Source of the DNA: Mycolicibacterium pulveris
GTDB taxonomy: Bacteria; Actinomycetota; Actinomycetes; Mycobacteriales; Mycobacteriaceae
NCBI RefSeq assembly: GCF_010725725.1
Contig: NZ_AP022599.1
Location: forward strand, 4,588,001 to 4,652,000
Direction: 5' to 3'
Length of the DNA stretch: 64,000 nt
The notes beneath the pieces were generated by a model that made no database searches, was not told the origin of the DNA, and saw nothing but the letters and a program-made list of their open reading frames with translations. The translations under genes and the position numbers were made by a program. Below, one piece after another: positions 46,608 through 53,423 of the stretch. The first letter of the stretch is position 1. The number at the start of each line of letters is the position of its first letter.

Positions 46608-46646
46608 AAAGACATATCTTTCTGCAACACCATTGCAATCATATGA
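46608..46646. promoter_or_regulatory. Cluster of palindromes, likely GntR operators
   Basis: AAAGACATATCTTT (46608-46621), TGCAACACCATTGCA (46623-46637) and TCATATGA (46639-46646) lie in succession within the AT-richer 114-bp gap between the divergent regulator and gntK. I cannot say which one the regulator binds. Confidence 0.5.
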
Positions 46647-46687
46647 CTATTGAGCCATGCTGTGTGGCGGCAACCACAACCGGGTAG

Positions 46688-46714
46688 GTGCATTCAGTGC
46701 ATTCAGCGCATTCA
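46688..46714 (+). repeat. Three tandem 9-bp repeats at the gntK 5' end
   Basis: GTGCATTCA occurs twice, then GCGCATTCA. In frame this encodes Val-His-Ser, Val-His-Ser, Ala-His-Ser, and provides two GTG start choices 9 nt apart. Confidence 0.7.
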
Positions 46715-47221
46715 GCGACGTCGCCAATCGTCGTGATGGGCGTATCGGGGTCGGGAAAGTCGACCGTTGGGGCGGCGCTGGCGCAGCGACTCCGGGTGCC
46801 GTTCGCCGACGCCGACGATTTCCACCCACCGGCCAACATCGCCAAGATGACCTCCGGTGAACCGCTCGACGACGACGACCGCCGCCCGTGGCTGGATGCG
46901 ATCGGGGAGTGGCTTGCCGAGCGGGGCGAGCGCGGCGGGGTGATGAGTTGCTCTGCGCTCAAGCGCATCTACCGTGACCAATTGCGGCGTCATTGTCCCA
47001 GCGTCGAATTCGTCCATCTCAGCGGCACACCCGAGGTGATCGGCAGACGCCAGGCCAGCCGCCCCGGCCACTTCATGCCCGCGTCGCTGCTCGAATCGCA
47101 GTTCGCAACCCTCGAACCGCTGAATTCCGACGAGGACGGCATCACCATCGATGTCGACCAGAGCATCGACTCCATCGTCGAAACCTATATCGCCGAATCA
47201 ACAACGCACACAGACGAATAA
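46688..47221 (+). CDS. gntK: Gluconokinase GntK
   Basis: A 177-residue P-loop kinase. Walker A is VMGVSGSGKSTVGAAL, and the gluconate-binding region is ADDFHPPANIAKMTSGEPLD followed by DDRRPWLDAIGEWL. CSALKRIYRDQLR and LSGTPEVIGRRQASRPGHFM complete the family pattern. It phosphorylates gluconate to 6-phosphogluconate. The GTGs at 46688 and 46697 are both possible; GGGTAGG lies 8 nt before the second. It is followed by the permease after 29 nt. Confidence 0.93.
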   Translation: MHSVHSAHSATSPIVVMGVSGSGKSTVGAALAQRLRVPFADADDFHPPANIAKMTSGEPLDDDDRRPWLDAIGEWLAERGERGGVMSCSALKRIYRDQLRRHCPSVEFVHLSGTPEVIGRRQASRPGHFMPASLLESQFATLEPLNSDEDGITIDVDQSIDSIVETYIAESTTHTDE

Positions 47222-47250
47222 AGCATCGACGAGTTCAGTACGGAGGTCTT

Positions 47251-48681
47251 GTGGAAGCGATTCAACCGGCGTACGGCGCCCTCACGCTGCTGCTGATCGC
47301 CGCAGCGGCGGTAGCCCTTCTGCTGTTCCTGATCATGAAGGTGAAGCTGCACGCGTTCGTGGCGCTGGTGTTGGTGAGCGTCCTGACGGCGGTGGCGGCA
47401 GGCATCCCGGTGGGCGACATCCCCGACGCCCTCGCCTTCGGCTTCTCGAACACGATCGGCGCCGTCGCGCTGCTCGTCGGCTTCGGCATCATGCTCGGCC
47501 GGCTCCTCGAAATCACCGGCGGCGCACAGGTGCTCGCCGACACCCTGATCGGCCGGTTCGGCGAGAAGCGGGCACCGCTGGCGCTCGGCGTTGCCGCGTT
47601 GCTCTTCGGGTTCCCGATCTTCTTCGACGCCGGTCTGGTGGTCTTCCTGCCCATCATCATGACCGTCGCGCGGCGGTTCGGCGGTTCGCTGCTTCTCTAC
47701 GGCCTGCCGGCCGCCGGGGCGTTCGCCGCGATGCACGCCCTGGTGCCTCCGCACCCCGGACCGGTGGCGGCGGCCGAGGCGCTCGAAGCCGACATCGGCC
47801 TCACCCTGCTCGTCGGCGCGCCCATGGCGGTCGTGTCGTGGTACGTGGGTGTGATGCTCGTTTCGCGGATCCTCGGGCGCCGCGTGCACGTCGACATTCC
47901 CGAGGCGCTGTTCGGGAAGCTCAACGGCGGGCACGACGGGGACACGGAGCGCGATGCCGGCTCCGGCGGTGGCGGCGGACAGACCAGGACCAGGACGGCA
48001 CCGGCGTTCCCGACCGTTCTCGCGCTGTTGCTGCTGCCGATGGTGCTGATCTCCTTCAACACGGTGCTCGACACGCTCATCACCGCCGGCGTGATCGCCG
48101 AGGACGCCACCTGGGCGCGCTATCTGATGATGCTCGGCAACACCACGGTCGCGCTGCTGATCACCGTGCTCGTGGCCATCGTGGTGCTGGGTCGGCGCCA
48201 ACACTCGATGGCCGACATCACCACGATCCTGGACGACGCGCTCGGCCCGATCTGCTCGATCATCCTGATCACCGGCGCGGGCGGCATGTTCGGCGGCGTC
48301 CTGCGGCTCAGCGGCATCGGCGACGCGCTCTCCGACTCACTGTCCGACCTCGGGATGTCGCTGATCGTGCAGGCATTCCTCGTCGCCACGGTGTTGCGCG
48401 TCGCGCAGGGGTCCGCCACCGTCGCATTGACCACGACGGCCGGCCTGCTCAGCGCGGCGGCCGCCCAGGCCGACCTGACCAGCTTCCAACTCACACTGAT
48501 GGTGATCGCCATCGCGGCGGGCTCGACCGTGCTCTCACACGTCAACGACTCCGGATTCTGGTTGGTCAGCCGGTTCTTCGGGATGGACGTAAAGACGACA
48601 TTGAAGACCTGGACGGTGATGGAGACGACGCTCGGGCTCAGCGCGTTCGTGGTGGCCGCGGCCCTCTGGATGCTGGTGTGA
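47251..48681 (+). CDS. gntP: Gluconate permease GntP
   Basis: A 476-residue transporter with about 12-14 helices and the GntP-family segments KVKLHAFVALVLVSVLTA, GFPIFFDAGLVVFLPIIM and MHALVPPHPGPVAAAEAL. SHVNDSGFWLVSRFFGM is a GntP signature near the end. A Gly-rich cytoplasmic loop (DAGSGGGGGQTRTRT) sits in the middle. It likely imports gluconate with protons for GntK. The GTG at 47251 has GGAGG 5 nt upstream. Confidence 0.93.
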   Translation: MEAIQPAYGALTLLLIAAAAVALLLFLIMKVKLHAFVALVLVSVLTAVAAGIPVGDIPDALAFGFSNTIGAVALLVGFGIMLGRLLEITGGAQVLADTLIGRFGEKRAPLALGVAALLFGFPIFFDAGLVVFLPIIMTVARRFGGSLLLYGLPAAGAFAAMHALVPPHPGPVAAAEALEADIGLTLLVGAPMAVVSWYVGVMLVSRILGRRVHVDIPEALFGKLNGGHDGDTERDAGSGGGGGQTRTRTAPAFPTVLALLLLPMVLISFNTVLDTLITAGVIAEDATWARYLMMLGNTTVALLITVLVAIVVLGRRQHSMADITTILDDALGPICSIILITGAGGMFGGVLRLSGIGDALSDSLSDLGMSLIVQAFLVATVLRVAQGSATVALTTTAGLLSAAAAQADLTSFQLTLMVIAIAAGSTVLSHVNDSGFWLVSRFFGMDVKTTLKTWTVMETTLGLSAFVVAAALWMLV

Positions 48682-48683
48682 CG

Positions 48684-49505
48684 TCAGCGCTTGCGCCCGC
48701 GGCGTTGTTTGACCCGAGTACGCGCGGTCTCGGCCAGCTCGGGAGCCCGCTTGCGCGCGGTCTCGGCCAGCTCGGGGGCCCGCTCGCGGGCGATCTCGGC
48801 CAGCTCTGAGCCGCGTTCACGCGCCACCTCGGCCAGTTCGGCACCGCGCTTGCGCGCCGCCTCCGCCCATTCGGGCCCGCGTTCGCGGGCGACCTCGGCC
48901 AGCTCGGTGCCGCGCTCGAGCGCGACGTGGGCGAACTCGCGGCCCCGTTCGGCGCCGACCTGAAGCCCGTGCCCGACCTTCTCGGCCAACGGGCCGTCGG
49001 CGAGCGCACCGCCGGTGGCGGCACCGGCAGGCAGCGCGGCGCCGACGGCCTCGGTGACCTTGTGGGCGGCGCGGCGTCCGCGCCATCCCAGCGACGGTTT
49101 GCCCTCGGTGTCGACCGAGGCGATGATCAGCCCGCCGATGAGGCTGATCTCGGTGACGAAGGCGCGCCGCTCGTCGGCCTTGCGCTGGGGGTCTGTCTCG
49201 TCCCAGAAGGCATGCGCGCCGAGGCTGCTTGGTATCACGCTGAGGGCGAGGACGCCCGACGCCAACCGCGGCAGTTTGCCTGTCGCCAGAAGCAGCCCGC
49301 CGCCGATCTGCACGGCGGCGTTGATTCGGGCGACGGTCTCGGCGTCGGAGGGAACGTTCGTACCGACGGGGTCGGGCAGCTTGCTCAGCCCCTCGAGGGT
49401 CGGGCGGGTTGCGTCGGCCGCGGGCTTAGGGCTACGGAGGGCGTCGACACCCCTGGTGATGAACACCGCTGCAAGCATCGGGCGCGCGATTCGTCGGATC
49501 AACAT
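48684..49505 (-). CDS. DoxX-family membrane protein with C-terminal 11-residue repeats
   Basis: A 273-residue protein. Residues about 1-140 are a DoxX-type membrane region (RPMLAAVFITRGVDALRSP, INAAVQIGGGLLLATGKL, EISLIGGLIIASVD). The tail (about residues 185-262) has seven imperfect 11-mers such as ERGTELAEVAR and ERAPELAETAR. These would form a long amphipathic charged helix, reminiscent of apolipoprotein or LEA-type repeats, and end in a basic KQRRGRKR. The ATG at 49505 begins the conserved MLIRRIARPML. The function of the tail is unknown. Confidence 0.8.
   Translation of the reverse strand: MLIRRIARPMLAAVFITRGVDALRSPKPAADATRPTLEGLSKLPDPVGTNVPSDAETVARINAAVQIGGGLLLATGKLPRLASGVLALSVIPSSLGAHAFWDETDPQRKADERRAFVTEISLIGGLIIASVDTEGKPSLGWRGRRAAHKVTEAVGAALPAGAATGGALADGPLAEKVGHGLQVGAERGREFAHVALERGTELAEVARERGPEWAEAARKRGAELAEVARERGSELAEIARERAPELAETARKRAPELAETARTRVKQRRGRKR
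48720..48950 (-). repeat. Seven tandem 33-bp coding repeats
   Basis: Each unit encodes 11 residues of consensus ERGxELAExAR. Conservation at the DNA level is high in the last units, so expansion or contraction by whole units is likely. Confidence 0.75.
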
Positions 49506-49554
49506 GAAGCGTGTGTTCCCCGGGCGGCGGCCGGACAAACGCCCGGACCGACGC

Positions 49555-50061
49555 TCAGTACGGGTCGCCCTGTGAACCCCGGCGTCGCAGCAGGGGTATC
49601 GCGTACCAGAAGACACCCAACGTCAGCAGCGTGACGCCACCGGCGATCCAGGCGAAGGTCCGGTCCATCACGGCGTCGAAGATGATGGTCGCCACCCCCG
49701 CCAGCGTGATGCCCAACAGCAGCGTCCCCGCCATGGCGTATAGGTGTGAGGTGGTCACCAGCGTCTTGAGCCGGTGGCGGCGAAACAGTATCCGGTGCAA
49801 GATCACCGGCGCGACGAGCAGGACGGTCGCGCCGATCGAACAGAAGACCGTGGCCAGGTACACGCCGCGCATCGCGACGTCGAGTCGGTCGAACTCTGCG
49901 GAGAACGGCAGGATCAGCAGAAAGCCCGTCAGCAGTTGGACACCGGTCTGGGCGACCCTGAGCTCCTGCAACAGACTTGACCAATTACGGTCCAGCCGTT
50001 CGGCTTCCGTCTCGTTGCGGTTGGCTTCCCATGGCCTGGCACTCGGGTGCTCGATGTCCAC
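49555..50061 (-). CDS. DUF6328 family membrane protein
   Basis: A 168-residue protein starting at GTG. A polar N-terminal segment ([20 protein letters not shown]) precedes four helices: [58 protein letters not shown] and [20 protein letters not shown]. This pattern is the DUF6328 family of actinobacteria; its function is unknown. The frame runs on upstream but homology begins here. It is divergent from the broken xylulokinase gene. Confidence 0.82.
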   Translation of the reverse strand: MDIEHPSARPWEANRNETEAERLDRNWSSLLQELRVAQTGVQLLTGFLLILPFSAEFDRLDVAMRGVYLATVFCSIGATVLLVAPVILHRILFRRHRLKTLVTTSHLYAMAGTLLLGITLAGVATIIFDAVMDRTFAWIAGGVTLLTLGVFWYAIPLLRRRGSQGDPY

Positions 50062-50129
50062 CTCGCCGATTCTCGCAGCACCCCAGACGCGCCGCAGCCC
50101 GATCAGGCATTCACCGCCGACCCTCGGGG

Positions 50130-50135
50130 TAGGTT
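50130..50135 (+). promoter_or_regulatory. -10 element (TAGGTT) of the former xylulokinase gene
   Basis: TAGGTT lies 7 nt before GTG 50143, so the promoter of the broken gene looks intact and may still drive the downstream hydrolase. Confidence 0.45.
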
Positions 50136-50142
50136 CGTATGG

Positions 50143-51015
50143 GTGGATCTCGTTGCGGGTATCGATTCGTCCACCCAGTCGTGCAAGGTGGTGGTGTGCC
50201 GGGCCGACACCGGCGAGATCATCAGATCGGCGTGCTCGCCGCATCCGGCCGACACCGAGGTGGGCCCCCGGCTGTGGTGGTCCGCCCTGCAGACGACGAT
50301 CAACGCCGCCGCGGCGCTGGGGCTCGGGGCTGCGCTGGGCGACGGCGTCGTATCGCTGGGCACCTCGGGCGTGGTCAGCGCGGTCAGCGACACCGCCCCG
50401 CACGACGCCGAGGGTCTGGTCGCCGGGTTCGCCGACGCAACAGGACGGCAACTGCCGCTGGTGTGCACGCTGAACGGCGCGCCCGTGTTGGCCGCGGTGG
50501 CCCGCATGCTCAACGTGGACTTCACGGAGTTCGACCGGATGGGGTTGTCGGCGCCCTAGGGCGCGGAGGGGCTGACGCTGGTGCCCTACTTCGAGGGGGA
50601 ACGCTCACCGAACCTCCCGGACGCCGCCGGCGAGCTACACGGCGTGACCACGCGAAATCTGGTGCCGGCCAACGTCGCCCGCGCTGCGGTCGAGGGTCTC
50701 CTCGCCTCCATGGCGTACTGCATCGAGAAGATCTCCGCGCAGGGCGTCGACGTCGCGCGTCTCATCCTGGTCGGCGGCGCCATGTGCTCTGGGGCCGTTC
50801 GCCGCATCGCACCCGCGGTGTGGGGCAGGCCCGTCGATGTCCCGGAACCGGCCGAGTACGTTGCGCTCGGCGCGGCCAGGCAAGCGGCGTGGACTCTGAC
50901 ACAACAGGATTCACCACCGGTATGGTCATATGGCGTGACAACGCCCTACACCGCCGACCCCACCCCGCAGGTGCTCGACCAATACCGATCGGCGCAACCG
51001 CTGACGCTGCGGTGA
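50143..51015 (+). pseudogene. xylB: Xylulokinase (FGGY family) remnant: central deletion plus in-frame stop
   Basis: The N-terminal part [15 protein letters not shown] matches the FGGY kinase start. It reads through [11 protein letters not shown] directly into [15 protein letters not shown], a segment that normally lies about 190 residues further on. The central substrate-binding and dimer part is therefore missing. A TAG at 50557-50559 then interrupts the frame before GAEGLTLVPYFEGERSPNLP. The rest (ILVGGAMCSGAVRRIAP, ALGAARQAAW) is intact and in frame. The deletion kept the frame, and the stop may be a later event. The C-terminal piece alone could start at GTG 50581, but it would not be a kinase. 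Confidence 0.8.
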
Positions 51016-51707
51016 ACTACGAGTGGGAGCGTCTGGCCGACGCTGTATGCCGCTGTCGACTCCCGTTTCTCGACGTCACCATCGGGTTGGTTACCTGCAG
51101 CGCCGGGACGTTGTTGATCGACACCGGCACCACCATGACCGAAGCCAACGCCATCGCCGCCGACATCGAAACAATGGGGCGCGGCGGGGTCAGCCATATC
51201 CTGCTGACCCACGATCATTTTGACCACATCCTCGGTTCGTCGGCATTCCCTGACGCGGAGATCTACTGCGCGCCGCAGGTGGCGGTGACCATGGCCGATC
51301 GTCGTGATCACCTTCGCGACGACGCCGTCAGGCACGGCGCCGACGTCGCGGAGGTGGACCGCGCGATCGAGGCCCTGCCGGTACCGCAACACCGCACCAA
51401 CGCCGCCGTCATCGACCTCGGTGACATCGCCGTCACCGTGGGCCACCCGGGACGAGGTCACACCGACCACGACCTGATCGCGGTCGTGCCGGCCTCCGAG
51501 AGCGCCGTGGTGTTCTGCGGAGACCTCGTCGAGGAATCCGGTGACCCCTGCGTGGATGACGACTCCGATCTGGCGGCGTGGCCCACCACACTGGACCGGC
51601 TGCTCGAGGTGGGCGGCGCCGACGCGGCCTACGTGCCTGGTCACGGCGCCGTCGTCGATGCGGACTTCGTCCGCCGGCAGCGGGACTGGCTGGCCGCGCG
51701 GGTGTGA
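51012..51707 (+). CDS. MBL-fold metallo-hydrolase
   Basis: A 231-residue metallo-beta-lactamase-fold protein starting at GTG and overlapping the xylB remnant stop (GTGA). The metal ligands are HDHFDH in ILLTHDHFDHILGS, His in GHPGRGHTDHDLI, Asp in VVFCGDLVEESG and His in YVPGHGAVVD. This is a complete dinuclear site. The substrate is unknown; it resembles the broad glyoxalase II/lactonase group. Translation was probably coupled to xylB, so it may belong to a sugar-related unit. Confidence 0.85.
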   Translation: MNYEWERLADAVCRCRLPFLDVTIGLVTCSAGTLLIDTGTTMTEANAIAADIETMGRGGVSHILLTHDHFDHILGSSAFPDAEIYCAPQVAVTMADRRDHLRDDAVRHGADVAEVDRAIEALPVPQHRTNAAVIDLGDIAVTVGHPGRGHTDHDLIAVVPASESAVVFCGDLVEESGDPCVDDDSDLAAWPTTLDRLLEVGGADAAYVPGHGAVVDADFVRRQRDWLAARV

Positions 51708-51757
51708 CGCAATCGGACGCCCATATGTGATGCGCGTCATTGCCCGACCACCGATAG

Positions 51758-51773
51758 TTAGGTAACCCTAACC
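51758..51773. promoter_or_regulatory. IdeR/DtxR-like iron box upstream of the small-protein operon
   Basis: TTAGGTAACCCTAACC agrees with the first 16 positions of the IdeR consensus TTAGGTTAGGCTAACCTAA at 13 positions. It lies 37 nt before the ATG at 51810, within the expected promoter. Its inner arms GTTAGG and CCTAAC form a perfect palindrome with a 4-nt centre. Confidence 0.5.
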
Positions 51774-51809
51774 GTTCGTTTTGGATCACGAATGGTTTGG
51801 AGGTGCCGG

Positions 51810-52040
51810 ATGGCAGGTCTCGACTTCGTCTATGACCTGACCCTCGACGAGGCCAGGCGGCGTGCCGCCGTGCTGGAGGCCATCGGCGACGACTGGGACC
51901 CCATCGCGGTGCTCGCCGAGGAGCAGCGCGCATACGACAAGCTGTACTCCGATCTGGATGCCGACCAGCAGCAGATCTACGACGAGCTGGTCGCCGCCGG
52001 TGTGCTGCCCGATCGGACGGTCAACCGTGCTACCGATTGA
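51810..52040 (+). CDS. DUF6400-like small acidic protein
   Basis: A 76-residue protein beginning MAGLDFVYDLTLDEARRRAA, with DDWDPIAVLAEEQRAYDKLY and QQQIYDELVAAGVLPDR. This agrees with my memory of actinobacterial DUF6400; its function is unknown. GGAGG (51799-51803) lies 6 nt before the ATG at 51810, which rules out the ATG at 51792. It overlaps the next Cys-rich gene by 14 nt, and both follow an IdeR-like box. Confidence 0.7.
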   Translation: MAGLDFVYDLTLDEARRRAAVLEAIGDDWDPIAVLAEEQRAYDKLYSDLDADQQQIYDELVAAGVLPDRTVNRATD

Positions 52041-52245
52041 TCCCACCGCCGACCGGGCCCGCCGGGTGTGGCTCGACTGCCCGAACTGCCGCCACGGGGT
52101 GGGATGCACCGACTGCGAGAATCGGCGCAACTGCTCGCAGCACTGGCAATACCTGCTGGGCAACGACGCCACCGTGGTGCACATGCAGTGCCCGGGCTGC
52201 GCTCATCTGTGGTCGACGGACACCCACCGCCGCGGGGTCGCCTGA
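52027..52245 (+). CDS. Small Cys-rich zinc-ribbon-like protein
   Basis: A 72-residue protein with GTG start overlapping the preceding gene. CPNC, CTDCENRRNC and CPGC provide seven cysteines with His between (HWQYLLGND, VVHMQCPGCAHLW), pointing to one or two zinc or iron sites. I do not recognise a named family. Co-expression with the DUF6400-like protein is expected from the overlap. Confidence 0.6.
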   Translation: MLPIDPTADRARRVWLDCPNCRHGVGCTDCENRRNCSQHWQYLLGNDATVVHMQCPGCAHLWSTDTHRRGVA

Positions 52246-52264
52246 CGAAGGCCACCTCAGCGCC

Positions 52265-52270
52265 TAGCCT
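52265..52270 (+). promoter_or_regulatory. -10 element (TAGCCT) for a leaderless F420-type gene
   Basis: TAGCCT lies 6 nt before ATG 52277. Confidence 0.5.
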
Positions 52271-52276
52271 TGCCTC

Positions 52277-52627
52277 ATGGGACGTGGCATCTTCGGTTCG
52301 CCGGCCGTCCGTGGCTTCAATGGGTTCGTCGTCGGCCTGCTCAACGCGCCGGTGCTGGGTTCGATCATGCGCAGAGGGTTCGTGAAGATCCGCTATGTCG
52401 GCCGCCGATCGGGCAAGACGTTCGAGACCCCGGTGAACTACCGGCGTGCCGGTGACGACATCGTCATCAACGTCATGGCCCCCGACGCGAAGACCTGGTG
52501 GCGCAACTTTCTCGACGACGGCGGCCCGATCACCCTGGTCGGGTTCGACGGGCAGGACCGCGCCGGGCACGCCGTGGCCCGCCGTGACGCGAAAGGCCGC
52601 GTCACGGTCACCGTCACCCCGGGTTGA
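52277..52627 (+). CDS. Nitroreductase/quinone reductase of the F420-dependent Ddn family
   Basis: A 116-residue protein with NAPVLGSIMRRGFVKIRYVG, RRSGKTFETPVNYRR, VMAPDAKTWWRNFLDDGGPI and LVGFDGQDRAGHAV. This is the split-barrel DUF385/Ddn layout, where F420H2 reduces quinones or nitro compounds. It is somewhat shorter than typical members (about 140 residues) and ends in RVTVTVTPG, so the C-terminus may be reduced. Leaderless start as above. Confidence 0.82.
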   Translation: MGRGIFGSPAVRGFNGFVVGLLNAPVLGSIMRRGFVKIRYVGRRSGKTFETPVNYRRAGDDIVINVMAPDAKTWWRNFLDDGGPITLVGFDGQDRAGHAVARRDAKGRVTVTVTPG

Positions 52628-52676
52628 GGCAGACGCCCCATGTGCCGCGCCCATCCAGCGGGCGACCATGCCGGGT

Positions 52677-53423
52677 ATGACCAAGACACCCACTCCCTCA
52701 GAGGCCGCCGCGGCCGTCACGCGCAACGCCACCCTGCCCCCGGGCGACGACGAACGGTTCGTCGGCTACGGCGTGATGGGGCTGCCGTTCCGTAGCGGCC
52801 ACTACCTGGCCCTGCGGGATTTTCCGGCCACCTCGTTTTCTCCCGCGTACCGATCGGTGTGGCATCGCGATCCGTCAGGACAGTGGTCGTTCTACGCCAC
52901 GACGCCGGGCCAGCAGAGCTGCTCGCGATACTTCAGGGCCGCGACGACGCAGGACGCGATCCAGTGCGATATCGACGTCGCATGGCTCACGCCGTGGTCG
53001 CTGCTGGTGCAGATCGCCGGGCTCCTCGACTGGACGATCGAGCTGAAGACGACGCCTGCCACGCGGCTGATGAGCGGCATCGGCCGGAGACTGCCGTCCT
53101 GGACGTGGACGAATCCGTCGGCGCTCGCGGCGATCGGGCGGGCTGCCGGACCGGTGCTGCGCAGCGGGCAGGTCCGGCTGTCGGGTCTTGCCCCCAACGG
53201 TCAGCGGTTCATGATCGCGCCGACGCAGTTGTGGGCGGTGGCCCGGTCGTGCGCGTCATGGCGAGGTGAGGACCTGGGGCCGACGGGCCCGCTCGACCGA
53301 CAGGCCCGGCTCGCCGACTTCCGTCCGCCGCAGCGCGGGATCTTCGTCGTCGGCTCCGGGCATTTCGAATCGTTCGACCCGGCACGACACCGAGCCGCGG
53401 AAAGCACGATTTCGATCCGGTGA
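52677..53423 (+). CDS. Hypothetical protein of 248 residues
   Basis: Starts MTKTPTPSEAAAAVTRNATL; an ATG at 52668 is also in frame. GACCAT lies 7 nt before 52677 and may be a -10. The protein has beta-rich stretches (GYGVMGLPFRSGHYLALRDF, GQWSFYATTPGQQSCSRYF, WTIELKTTPATRLMSG) and ends near GIFVVGSGHFESFDPARHR. The pattern suggests a lipocalin- or calycin-like fold, but I do not recognise a family. It overlaps the start of the HD/LuxR gene by 4 nt. Confidence 0.65.
   Translation: MTKTPTPSEAAAAVTRNATLPPGDDERFVGYGVMGLPFRSGHYLALRDFPATSFSPAYRSVWHRDPSGQWSFYATTPGQQSCSRYFRAATTQDAIQCDIDVAWLTPWSLLVQIAGLLDWTIELKTTPATRLMSGIGRRLPSWTWTNPSALAAIGRAAGPVLRSGQVRLSGLAPNGQRFMIAPTQLWAVARSCASWRGEDLGPTGPLDRQARLADFRPPQRGIFVVGSGHFESFDPARHRAAESTISIR

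Noticed and set aside
48720..48950. Regular ~33-bp repeats that might look like a CRISPR array
   Set aside because: The repeats are contiguous without spacers and stay in frame, encoding 11-residue units of one protein.
51705..51739. TGACGC...GCGTCA inverted repeat after the MBL gene as a terminator
   Set aside because: Arms are only 6 bp with a loop over 20 nt, so a stable hairpin is unlikely.
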